Part shown: positions 8,700 through 16,231 of the stretch, piece after piece | How the letters are laid out: each line of letters begins with the position of its first letter | Position numbering within the stretch: position 1 is the stretch's first letter | Origin: JALHVH01 sp963773685 | GTDB lineage: Bacteria > Acidobacteriota > Aminicenantia > Aminicenantales > Saccharicenantaceae | Assembly: GCA_963773685.1 (NCBI GenBank) | Contig: CAVZBY010000009.1 | Coordinates: 1-64,000 of the forward strand | DNA length: 64,000 nucleotides | Reading direction: 5' to 3' | Notes under the pieces: model-generated | Databases searched by the model: none | The model's input: the letters and a program-made list of their open reading frames with translations, nothing else | Told to the model about the DNA's origin: nothing | Translations under genes and position numbers: made by a program

Positions 8700-9102
8700 T
8701 CTTGACCCTCGGCTTGCGCCTGGGGACGACGTCCCCTTCGTAAGAAGCCCAGGTCTCGGGCGATTCCCGGAGGGTGATCTTCAGGCGGCCGCTGAAACGG
8801 CGGGCGGCCCTGGCCGCGACGCCGTCGTGGATCCGGCGGGCCAGGAACTCCATCGTCGTCGGCACTCCGGCCAGGGCGGGGTTCTCGTCGAGATTCTTGT
8901 AGTGGTATTCGGCCAGGACGTCCTTGAGGATCCTGGAAGCCCGGACGACCTCCACTACGGTGTTGTCGGCGTCGAGCGCCGGGGCCTGGAATTCGGCATC
9001 GACGATCAGGGTGATGCCGTGGAGATCGCGCGCCGGGCCGAACACCTCCCGCTTCAGCGAGTGGGCGATGAAGGCGTGGCGGCGGACGGTGAGGCTGTAC
9101 AT
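8692..9102 (-). CDS. 6-pyruvoyl-tetrahydropterin synthase / QueD family protein with altered active site
   Basis: This 136-residue protein aligns with the PTPS/QueD T-fold: an AHSL segment near the N-terminus, DLHGITL, a central YHYKNLDENP (the usual LDH..LN region) and PTTMEFLARRI near the C-terminus. Canonical enzymes bind zinc with an early His plus HGH and use a Cys before the HGH. Here HGH is replaced by HGI and no Cys precedes it. The reaction may therefore differ from sepiapterin or carboxytetrahydropterin synthesis, or the metal site may be rebuilt. A GAGGAGGAGCC ribosome binding site precedes the ATG. It sits between the dehydrogenase (9-base gap) and the glycosyltransferase (8-base overlap). 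Confidence 0.85.
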   Translation of the reverse strand: MYSLTVRRHAFIAHSLKREVFGPARDLHGITLIVDAEFQAPALDADNTVVEVVRASRILKDVLAEYHYKNLDENPALAGVPTTMEFLARRIHDGVAARAARRFSGRLKITLRESPETWASYEGDVVPRRKPRVKSA

Positions 9103-9111
9103 GGCTCCTCC

Positions 9112-10080
9112 TCAATAGATGATGAGAGGGCTCAGGCCCTCGGGAGACCGTCGGACGAGCGCCTCGAAGGCCTCCGGCAGGCCCGCGAAGGGGACCGCCG
9201 GTCCGAGGTGGGCATCGAACTCGGGTCGCGCGAGCAGGCGGAAGACGAGGTCCGTCCGCCGGCGGATGTCCCATCGGGGCCGAAGGACGCCCGGGATGCG
9301 TGAGACCTGCGAGGCGACGATCCGCTTGCGCCGGCTGTGGAAGCTCCCTCCGAGGTCGAAGCGGGCGGATCCGGCGCCGAACCAGCTCACGGCGATGACC
9401 CGGCCCTCGGTCCCGACGGCGTCGATAGCCGCCTGAAGGCCGGCGGGAGATCCGCTCGTGTCGAAGGCGACATCGAAGGGCTCCGCGTCGGGGAGGGGGG
9501 ACGTCCGGAATCCCATCCGCCGGACCAGTCGGCGGCGTTCGGGGCTCTTCTCGGCGATCTCGAGGTCGACCGCCGGCCCCAAGGACAGGATCCGGGCAAT
9601 GAGCGATCCGACGATGCCGAAGCCAACGATGAGAACGCGCTCTCCCAACGTCGCCCCGGAATCCCAGACCGCCGTGACCGCCGTCTCCATGTTGCTCGCC
9701 AGGGTGGCGCGGGCAGGAGACAGGTCGTTGGGGATGGGTCGGACGTCCTCGGACCGGACGACGCACAGGTCCTGGTGGGGATGGAGCACGTGGACCTTCC
9801 GGCCGCGCAGATCGGCCGGTCCCCGGACGACTTCGCCCACGAGCGAATATCCGTACTTGACGGGGAACGGGAACCGGCCGCCCATGTAGGGGCAGCGCAT
9901 CTCCTGCCGGAGAGCGGCGGGGACTTTTCCTCCCGCCACGAGGCGTTCCGTGCCCGGGCTGATCGCCGAGAACATGGCCCGCACGACGCACTTGTCCGGC
10001 CCGGCCGGGTCGGGCAGGCTCTCCCGCTTCAGCGCGCCCCGGCCCTTGCCCGTCAACCAGAAGGCTCGAGCTTGGATCAT
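9112..10080 (-). CDS. Zinc-type MDR dehydrogenase, BchC-like
   Basis: A 322-residue medium-chain dehydrogenase. SAISPGTERLVAGG near residues 38-51 is the signature of the branch that includes bacteriochlorophyllide dehydrogenase BchC and its many uncharacterised relatives. The NAD(P) site is VLIVGFGIVGSLIAR. The protein is shorter than standard alcohol dehydrogenases and lacks the four-cysteine structural zinc site. It probably oxidises or reduces a side chain on a ring compound. Its ATG overlaps the stop of the RibD-like gene (ATGA), and AGGAGGCGGG precedes it, so it belongs to the same operon as the pterin synthase-like gene and the glycosyltransferase. Confidence 0.83.
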   Translation of the reverse strand: MIQARAFWLTGKGRGALKRESLPDPAGPDKCVVRAMFSAISPGTERLVAGGKVPAALRQEMRCPYMGGRFPFPVKYGYSLVGEVVRGPADLRGRKVHVLHPHQDLCVVRSEDVRPIPNDLSPARATLASNMETAVTAVWDSGATLGERVLIVGFGIVGSLIARILSLGPAVDLEIAEKSPERRRLVRRMGFRTSPLPDAEPFDVAFDTSGSPAGLQAAIDAVGTEGRVIAVSWFGAGSARFDLGGSFHSRRKRIVASQVSRIPGVLRPRWDIRRRTDLVFRLLARPEFDAHLGPAVPFAGLPEAFEALVRRSPEGLSPLIIY

Positions 10081-11082
10081 CCCGCCTCCTTCGGACCTCT
10101 GGGCCGGGCGATCGTTCCGACGAGCATCATCCCGTCGTCGACCGGCGTGAACGTGTGATAGGCCAGGTGGATCGAAGAGGCGACATCGGGAACGGGCGGC
10201 AGACGGAACGAGGTCAATCCCGAGCCCAGGATCAAGGGCGAGATATGGACCTGCAGGACATCGACGTTGCCTTCGCCGAGGAATCGTGACGTCGTCAGGG
10301 CGCCGCCTTCGATATAGACCGACCGGATGCCGCGGGCCATGAGCTCGCGGAGGATGGCGGAAGTCGCGATCGAGCCGTCGGCGCCGGGGAACGGAACCCT
10401 GTTCACGCCGGCCGGGGCGGCCCGCCCGTTACCGCCCACAAGATAGACGTCGCCGCCCGCGACCCCCGTCAAGGCGTCGAGCCCCTCGGACGAAGACGCC
10501 AGGACGATCCGGGCCGGCTGCCTGCCCTCGACATACCGGACCGTGAGCCTCGGCCGGTCCCGGAGCAGGGTCCGAGCCCCGATGACCACGCCGTCCGACA
10601 GGGCCCGCATGCGATGGGCGTGGACGAGATTGGAGGGGCTCCCGATCCGTTTCGAATCGCCCGCGAGCGTCGCGATCCGGCCGTCGAGCGATTGGGCGAA
10701 ATGGCAGACCGCGAAGGCCCTGCCGAGCCGGCGTGCCCGCATCGGCGAGAACGCGTAGGGCAGGTATGTCCTGAACAACCGAAGCACGGGCCGGGGCAAG
10801 CCTCCGCCCCGGACCGTCCGTACGCGAATAAGGCCGTCGATCGAGAACACGGCGTCGGCCCGGGAAACGGGCGGGACGGGAACGGCGGGATCGAGGAGGA
10901 CGGCGACGACCGGCCCGGAGCGGGAAGACGCTCTGAACGGCCGGCCCAGGGAGACGAGCCGTCCGCCGTCTCCCGCGTCCAGACCGGAAGTAACATTGGC
11001 CGAACGGCTCTTCGCAGAGGTCGACGGCTTCGCGGACCCGAAGAAGCGCGACCCAGCTCTTTTCGACGATGACAGCCGACAT
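10077..11082 (-). CDS. RibD C-terminal-type reductase with extra N-terminal domain, one +1 frameshift
   Basis: The C-terminal 220 residues match the RibD/dihydrofolate-reductase-like family that reduces the ribosyl group of pyrimidine intermediates with NADPH: HFAQSLDGRIA, SNLVHAHRMRALSDGVVIGARTL cut by conserved RDRP, and VYIEGG. An N-terminal part of about 115 residues of unknown function begins MSAVIVEKSW at 11082. It is read in another frame until about 10981-10987, where removal of one base joins the frames. The repaired protein has about 334 residues. It is the first gene of the four-gene operon, behind a clear promoter, and overlaps the dehydrogenase start by 4 bases. Confidence 0.75.
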
Positions 11083-11127
11083 CCGCCCGCCCCCTGGGGA
11101 CGATCCGAACTCCCTTCTGATGTCTCC

Positions 11128-11156
11128 AAGATAGTGGATGGACGGAGGGCTGTCAA
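11128..11156 (-). promoter_or_regulatory. sigma70-like promoter of the pterin-related operon
   Basis: Read on the minus strand: TTGACA (11151-11156), a 17-base spacer and TATCTT (11128-11133). Transcription would start near 11121, about 40 bases before the proposed ATG at 11082. Confidence 0.65.
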
Positions 11157-11221
11157 ACCCTTTCAAACCCCGGCGGTTTGTGGTACAAGAACCTTGAACA
11201 GGGGATTTGAGGAGGTGGGTT

Positions 11222-12091
11222 ATGCACCAACGAAGACGTGTGATCGTCCTGACGGCGGCGGCCGCGCTGTTCCTGTCGGCCGCGGGATGGCGTCTCCCGG
11301 GCCAGGCCACGCAGCAAAAAGCCGCCGAGGCCGATAGGGTCGCCGTTCGGGGCGACCTCGCGATCGCCTCCCTGGACGTCGAACGGCTGGGTTTTAACGC
11401 CGATGGCGCACATCGCGTCCGCCTCAATGTCAAAGTGAGGTTCTCGGCGGCGGTTCGGACGGCTTCCAGCGGGCCTTTCAAGATCAGGGCCGAATATCGC
11501 GACGGCCTGGGTGTTTATCGTCTCCTCGGGGAGGCCGGTGTGGCCGGCATGAGCGTCGGAGCCGCGGCCGCCGTGACGCCGACGGAAACGCGCTCCTTCG
11601 ATTCCGCGGTCGCCTCCGGAGCGACCCGGACCTTCCGGGTCACCGTCGACCCGAGGGGAATGGTGACCGAGACGAACGAGCTCAACAATCAGGCGACCAA
11701 AAGCTATGCGGCCACCGGCTGCCGGGGCGTCGATCTGGTCCTGACCCAGGTCGAGGTCGAAAGAACCGGGGGCGGCGCTTTGGTCCATGTCTGGGTCCGC
11801 AACCGTTGCCTGGATACGTGCGACGGAGAGGTCTCCTACTCCATCGATCCGAGGGAATGCATCCCCGGGGAGTTGGGCGTCACCCAGCCGATCGGCCGGC
11901 GCTTCGAGGGGGATACGCTCTACGGACCGCTCGGCAACGCGGTGGCGCCCGGCCGCGCCGGCGCCGACATCATCTACACCGTTTCGATCGACATCAGCGG
12001 CGCGGGCTGCCGGGACTCGGACCTGACCAACAATTCGAGCCGCGTCGTCCTGCCCGCGTCGGAGACCCGGAAGGTATTCCTTCTCCGTTGA
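11222..12091 (+). CDS. Exported protein with CARDB-like domain
   Basis: A 289-residue protein with an N-terminal signal peptide (RRRVIVLTAAAALFLSAAG, cleavage probably near GQA). The middle part ends in VTETNELNN, the hallmark of CARDB-type immunoglobulin-like domains found in cell-surface and secreted proteins. A second similar repeat follows (DLTNNSS at the C-terminus), with paired cysteines that could form disulfides. The start at 11222 is chosen because GGAGGTGG lies just upstream; a TTG 15 bases earlier overlaps that site. Function is unknown. It is divergent from the pterin-related operon. Confidence 0.75.
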   Translation: MHQRRRVIVLTAAAALFLSAAGWRLPGQATQQKAAEADRVAVRGDLAIASLDVERLGFNADGAHRVRLNVKVRFSAAVRTASSGPFKIRAEYRDGLGVYRLLGEAGVAGMSVGAAAAVTPTETRSFDSAVASGATRTFRVTVDPRGMVTETNELNNQATKSYAATGCRGVDLVLTQVEVERTGGGALVHVWVRNRCLDTCDGEVSYSIDPRECIPGELGVTQPIGRRFEGDTLYGPLGNAVAPGRAGADIIYTVSIDISGAGCRDSDLTNNSSRVVLPASETRKVFLLR

Positions 12092-12098
12092 GCGGTCG

Positions 12099-12716
12099 CT
12101 AGGCCGCGGGAGGGACCGCGCCCGTCTTCAAGTCTCCCGCGCGGCGGTAGAAGGCGACCGTCACGCCCGTGCCGGTTGTCCGGGAGCTGATCAGCTTCAG
12201 GGTGCGGGGAATCGTGCCGGTCCCAAAGAGCCGCTTGCCCGTTCCCAGGACCACCGGGAAGATCAACAGGCGGTACTCGTCCACGAGGTCCTTCGCGATC
12301 AGCGTTTGGGCGAGGACGGCGCTGCCATGGACCTGCAGTTCGCCCGCGAACCGCTGTTTGATCCCGGCCAGCTCTTTTTCGACGTCTCGGACCGCGGAGG
12401 CGCCCTCCCAGGGGAATTCCGACCTGCTGCGCGAGACCACGAATTTCGGGAGCGTGTTGAGCCTGGAGGCGACCGCGTCGTTCGGGTCCGTGACCTTGGG
12501 CCAGTACGACGCGAAGAGATCGTAGGTCGTCCGCCCGAGAAGGAACGCCTCGGCCTTCGCGAAGATCCCGTCGATGACCTTGCCGAAGGCCTCGTCGATG
12601 TGCGGGACAACCCATCCACCGTGGGCGAAGCCCCCGCTCCGATCCTCGTCCGGCCCGCCCGGACCCTGCATGACGCCGTCGAGCGAAAGAAAGGTCGTCA
12701 TCGTCAGTTCAGCCAT
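12099..12716 (-). CDS. Dihydrofolate reductase family protein (RibD C-terminal-like)
   Basis: A 205-residue protein of the small stand-alone RibD_C/DHFR-like group. It has the N-terminal TMTTFLSLDGVMQGPGG loop, FLLGRTTYD in the middle, VHGSAVLAQTL for the dinucleotide site and LLIFPVVLGTGKRLF near the end. These proteins are widespread and mostly uncharacterised; they are assumed to be NADPH-dependent reductases. The ATG at 12716 is preceded by GGGAGGGT. It is convergent with the CARDB-like gene, 7 bases away. Immediately upstream lie the remains of an aldo/keto reductase, described separately. Confidence 0.82.
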   Translation of the reverse strand: MAELTMTTFLSLDGVMQGPGGPDEDRSGGFAHGGWVVPHIDEAFGKVIDGIFAKAEAFLLGRTTYDLFASYWPKVTDPNDAVASRLNTLPKFVVSRSRSEFPWEGASAVRDVEKELAGIKQRFAGELQVHGSAVLAQTLIAKDLVDEYRLLIFPVVLGTGKRLFGTGTIPRTLKLISSRTTGTGVTVAFYRRAGDLKTGAVPPAA

Positions 12717-12734
12717 TTTTACCCTCCCTGTCAG

Positions 12735-13062
12735 CGATTGGCAACGGGGCGCGGCGCAGCCAAACGTGATCAGGGGCTTGAGGCGGCCCCGCATCCCGCC
12801 GGCCAGGACCTTCATGGCGATGAATCCGGCACCCTTTTCCCTGGCCCTGACGATCATGGGCTCTGCGGCCTCGCTTTCCAGGTGGTTGAGGTCATGAGGC
12901 GACTTCCCACGGCCCGGGCTCGATGCGGGCGTTCTCCCGCCCGGGAGGTAGAGCGAAAAAAAGACGCGTTGAAAACCACCAGGGCGTTGAAGATCATCTT
13001 GACGGTCCGCGAGCTCCAGTCTCTCCCTCGAGTCGAAGCTCGATAATCCCATTCCTGGGGCC
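12735..13062 (-). pseudogene. Degenerate aldo/keto reductase fragment
   Basis: On the minus strand, short pieces in different frames recall one aldo/keto reductase: MGLSSFDSRERLELA, then VKMIFNALVVFN in another frame, then EKGAGFIAMKVLAGGMRGRLKPL. These match the middle part of the family in the right order. No start, catalytic tyrosine region or C-terminal cofactor region is present, so about two thirds of the gene is gone. An intact aldo/keto reductase at 24369-25175 could have made this copy redundant. Similarity is judged by eye. Confidence 0.5.
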
Positions 13063-13084
13063 CGGCTCGCTTTCTTTATGTCGC

Positions 13085-14164
13085 TCAGGATCTGCCGATC
13101 TTGGCGCCGAGCTGGCCGCAGGCCGCCATGAGGCCGCGGCCCCGGGGGCTTCGCAGCTTGACCATGACGCCGGCCCCCTCGAGGCGCCGGGCGAAAGACT
13201 CGACCTCGGCTTCGGTCGGAGCGCGGCCGACGGGAGCGGAGCCCGGATTGTAGGGGATGAGGTTGACGAAGGCCCGGCCGGGCGGGGCGGCGGCCCGGAG
13301 GAACGAGGCCACGCCTTCCGCCGCGCCCTCGCCGTCGTTCCGGTCCGGCAGGAGGCAATAGTTCACCGCGAGGGTGAAATTGCGGCGTTGGGGATAGAGG
13401 GCCAGGGCGCCGGCCAGGGCTTCGAGCCCGACGGTCCGGTTCGCCGGCATCAGCCCGCTGCGGAGCTCGTCGTCCGGCGCGTTGAGGCTCACCGAGAGAT
13501 TGAGGCGCTTGAGCCCGAGCTCCTTGAGCCGGGCGATGCCCTCGGGCAGGCCGACGGTGCAGACCATGATATCGTCCTGAGAAAAGGCGGGGCCGGAGGC
13601 GTCGAGAAGGACCGCGAGGGCTCCCGCGAGGCCCTCGAAGTTGTCGAGGGGCTCGCCCATGCCCATGAAGACGATGTGACCGATGTCCCAGCCCAGGCTC
13701 AGGCGCGCGGCCGCGTACTGGCCCACGATCTCCTCGGGCCGCAGGTCCCTGACGAAGCCCTGTCGTCCCGATTCACAGAAGACACAGCCCATGCGGCAGC
13801 CCACCTGGGAGGATACGCAGAGGGTGGCCGGCCCTGGCTCGGGGCCGCGGTGCGCCACGGGAATGCGGACGCATTCGACGCGCTGTCCGTCCTCGAGCCT
13901 GAGAAGGGCCTTAGCCGTCGTTCCGAAGGGCCCTTCCTCCTCGACGACGCGCACGACGGCGGGAAGGCGGAGCGTGACGCGGGCGGCCAGGGCGGCGGCG
14001 GTCTCTTCGGAGAGGTCCTCGGAGCCGGGCTCGAAGAGACCCTCGGAGAAAGCCCGCTTATAGAGGCGGCCGAGGGCCCGCGAGCTTCCCGCACGACCGG
14101 CCATCTCCTCGAACGCCCGGCGGCTCAAGCCCAGGATGTTGACGCGCCCGTAAGGCTCCAGCAT
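13085..14164 (-). CDS. rlmN: Dual-specificity RNA methyltransferase RlmN
   Basis: A 359-residue radical SAM enzyme. The family's cluster motif is CRMGCVFC, after VSSQVG. Further hallmarks are VFMGMGEPLDNF, NLSVSLNAP and the C-terminal SPRGRGLMAACGQLGAKIG, which carries the methyl-accepting cysteine. RlmN methylates C2 of A2503 in 23S rRNA and A37 in some tRNAs. The related Cfr shares the scaffold, but the AACGQL ending and housekeeping context favour RlmN. A promoter (TTGAAT-17-TACAGT) ends 6 bases before the ATG, so the mRNA is probably leaderless. Confidence 0.9.
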   Translation of the reverse strand: MLEPYGRVNILGLSRRAFEEMAGRAGSSRALGRLYKRAFSEGLFEPGSEDLSEETAAALAARVTLRLPAVVRVVEEEGPFGTTAKALLRLEDGQRVECVRIPVAHRGPEPGPATLCVSSQVGCRMGCVFCESGRQGFVRDLRPEEIVGQYAAARLSLGWDIGHIVFMGMGEPLDNFEGLAGALAVLLDASGPAFSQDDIMVCTVGLPEGIARLKELGLKRLNLSVSLNAPDDELRSGLMPANRTVGLEALAGALALYPQRRNFTLAVNYCLLPDRNDGEGAAEGVASFLRAAAPPGRAFVNLIPYNPGSAPVGRAPTEAEVESFARRLEGAGVMVKLRSPRGRGLMAACGQLGAKIGRS

Positions 14165-14170
14165 AGCGCC

Positions 14171-14199
14171 ACTGTAGAGGAATCCCCGGCCTTATTCAA
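14171..14199 (-). promoter_or_regulatory. Promoter directing a leaderless rlmN transcript
   Basis: Minus strand TTGAAT (14194-14199), a 17-base spacer and TACAGT (14171-14176). Only 6 bases separate the -10 box from the ATG at 14164, so transcription should start at or beside the start codon. Confidence 0.55.
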
Positions 14200-14249
14200 G
14201 GCGGGGTAGAAAGGGCCCCCGCGGCTCCGCCCCCGGCCGTCGCCGCCCC

Positions 14250-14471
14250 TCACCCCGCGTGGATGATGGACACCGGGCAGACATCGGCGCCCGCCCTGGC
14301 GCAGGCTTCCAGGTCGCCGGGGACCTCGCCCGCGGCGATATTCCCATCGATCCTGTAGGGCTCGGCGATCTGGGTCCAGTTGTCGTCGCCGTTCTCTTCG
14401 TAGAGCTTCGGGCATTCGACGTAACAAGCTCCGCAGGAGATGCATTGTTCGCGATCGATGGTCACTCGCAT
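14250..14471 (-). CDS. Single-cluster [4Fe-4S] ferredoxin
   Basis: A 73-residue ferredoxin. Cys10, Cys13, Cys16 (CISCGAC) and Cys65 (DVCPVS) should bind one cubane cluster. Cys20 and Cys57 are placed like the disulfide pair of Thermotoga- and Moorella-type ferredoxins. It would carry electrons for low-potential oxidoreductases or radical SAM enzymes; the neighbouring RlmN is one possible client, but this is only inference from position. A strong promoter and a GGGGGGAG ribosome binding site precede the ATG. Confidence 0.92.
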   Translation of the reverse strand: MRVTIDREQCISCGACYVECPKLYEENGDDNWTQIAEPYRIDGNIAAGEVPGDLEACARAGADVCPVSIIHAG

Positions 14472-14489
14472 GTTATTCTCCCCCCATCG

Positions 14490-14518
14490 AATATAGAGGC
14501 GCCTCTCTGGCGTGTCAA
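14490..14518 (-). promoter_or_regulatory. Strong sigma70-like promoter of the ferredoxin gene
   Basis: Minus strand TTGACA (14513-14518), a 17-base spacer and TATATT (14490-14495), followed by a purine-rich ribosome binding site. Confidence 0.7.
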
Positions 14519-14827
14519 GAAAGGTTCCCAGGCTCTCCTCCGCGCCCCCTGGGCCGTTTTGGGGCCGCTCGCCCCCTCTCTGTCCCGTCGAAGAGGACCG
14601 TTGGGGGCGGCGGCGTCAAGAGATCCGGTCCCCCGGGAAGGATCTCCCCTGGGCGACGAAGTTCGCCGCGGCGCTCCGGTTGGCACGTATCTTGGATATT
14701 ATCCGGAACGATCCGTCTTTTACGTGTCTCCGGAATCAGCAAAAGGGGGGGATGGGGTAGGAAAGAGGGGCCGATTTCGTGTAAAAAAGGTGCTGAAGGA
14801 ACGATCTCGGACATAGGGGAGGATACG
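14519..14827. other. Intergenic region between divergent genes
   Basis: About 310 bases between the ferredoxin promoter and the VOC gene. A GGGGAGG ribosome binding site precedes the ATG at 14828. I found no convincing plus-strand promoter, hairpin or small gene; the long G and C runs make chance open frames frequent. Confidence 0.4.
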
Positions 14828-15745
14828 ATGACAAAGCCGGCTCAAAAGATCACGCCGAACCTCTGGTTCGACCGGCAAGCCGAGGAGGCGGCGAATCTGT
14901 ACGTCTCGATCTTCAAGAATTCCCGGGTCGGCGATATCGTGCGCGCCGGTAAAGCGGGCTTCGAGATCCACGGCCTTCCCGACGGCACGGTCATGACCGT
15001 CGCGTTCGAGATCGAGGGCTGCCGGTTCGTCGCCATCAACGGCGGGCCGCTGTTCAAGTTCACTCCGGCCATATCCTTCCTCGTCGCCTGCAGGACGAAG
15101 GAGGAGGTCGACGCTTTATGGGAGAAGCTTGCGGCGGGCGGTTCGGCGCTCATGGAGCTCGGAACGTACCCCTTCAGCGAAAGATACGGGTGGATTCAGG
15201 ACGGGTATGGGCTTTCCTGGCAGGTGATGGCCATGGGGAACCGCGAGATCAGGCGGAAGATCGTGCCGACGCTCATGTTCGTCGGCGAGCAGGCCGGGAA
15301 GGCGGAAGAGGCCATCCGCTTTTATGCGTCGCTGTTCAAGGATGCGGGGATCGGCGACATCATGCGCTACGGCAAAGGCGAGGAGCCCGACAAGGAAGGG
15401 ACCATCAAGCATGCCGGCTTCACGCTGGAGAACCAGGAATTCGCGGCCATGGACAGCGCTTACGAGCACAAATTCGGATTCACCGAGGCGATCTCGCTCA
15501 TGATCGGATGCGAGACCCAGAAAGAGATCGATGAATTCTGGGAAAAGCTCATTTCCGGCGGGGGGCAGGAAGGCGTATGCGGCTGGCTCAAGGATCGATT
15601 CGGCGTTTCCTGGCAGGTCACCCCCACGATCCTGGACGAGATGATGCGGGATCCGGACAAAGACAAAGCGGCCCGCGTCACCGACGCCTTCCTGAAAATG
15701 AAGAAGTTCGACATCGAGGAACTCAAGAAAGCCTACAAGGGATAA
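14828..15745 (+). CDS. Tandem PhnB-like VOC family protein
   Basis: A 305-residue protein made of two copies of the PhnB-like (3-demethylubiquinone methyltransferase-like) VOC domain. Each has the PNLWFDRQAEEAANLY or PTLMFVGEQAGKAEEAI start, the FVAINGG or FAAMDS turn and the G(L/V)SWQV ending (residues about 1-135 and 150-285). The VOC fold builds metal-dependent dioxygenases, glyoxalases and resistance proteins, but this subfamily has no firmly known reaction. A related single-domain gene follows 12 bases later, so the pair is probably an operon. The ubiquinone name is a database legacy and should not be taken as function. Confidence 0.85.
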   Translation: MTKPAQKITPNLWFDRQAEEAANLYVSIFKNSRVGDIVRAGKAGFEIHGLPDGTVMTVAFEIEGCRFVAINGGPLFKFTPAISFLVACRTKEEVDALWEKLAAGGSALMELGTYPFSERYGWIQDGYGLSWQVMAMGNREIRRKIVPTLMFVGEQAGKAEEAIRFYASLFKDAGIGDIMRYGKGEEPDKEGTIKHAGFTLENQEFAAMDSAYEHKFGFTEAISLMIGCETQKEIDEFWEKLISGGGQEGVCGWLKDRFGVSWQVTPTILDEMMRDPDKDKAARVTDAFLKMKKFDIEELKKAYKG

Positions 15746-15757
15746 GGAGATCACATC

Positions 15758-16192
15758 ATGAAAAAGCTGAACATCTACCTCAATTTCGCGGGTCATGCGG
15801 AAGAAGCGTTCACCTTCTACCGCTCGGTATTCGGCGGCGAGTTCAGCGCGGTCGTCCGTTTCAAGGACATGCCGATGGAAGGGGCGAAGATCCCGAAAGA
15901 GGACGAGACCAAGATCATGCATATCGCCCTGCCGATCGGCAAGGACGATATCCTGATGGCAAGCGACGCCCTGGAATCGATGGGGCAGAGGCTCACGCAG
16001 GGAAACAACGTCTACCTCTCGGTCCATCCCGATACCAAGGAAGAAGCGGGCCGGATATTCGGCGCCCTTTGCTCGGGCGGCGCGATAGAGATGGCGATCG
16101 CCGATCAGCCGTGGGGCGACTATTACGGCAGTCTCAAGGACAAGTTCGGCGTGCTGTGGATGGTGAACTACTCTTATCCGAAGACAAAATAG
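15758..16192 (+). CDS. PhnB-like VOC family protein
   Basis: A 144-residue single VOC domain: LNIYLNFAGHAEEAFTFYRS at the start, a central HIALPIGKDDILMASD and a C-terminal DKFGVLWMVNY. It belongs to the PhnB/glyoxalase-like group. The ATG follows AAGGAGATCACATC, 12 bases after the tandem VOC gene, so the two are probably co-transcribed. Function is unknown beyond the fold. Confidence 0.87.
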   Translation: MKKLNIYLNFAGHAEEAFTFYRSVFGGEFSAVVRFKDMPMEGAKIPKEDETKIMHIALPIGKDDILMASDALESMGQRLTQGNNVYLSVHPDTKEEAGRIFGALCSGGAIEMAIADQPWGDYYGSLKDKFGVLWMVNYSYPKTK

Positions 16193-16231
16193 CGGCCGGC
16201 CCCGGATCCCGGGCTTCCGGGCGGGAACGGC

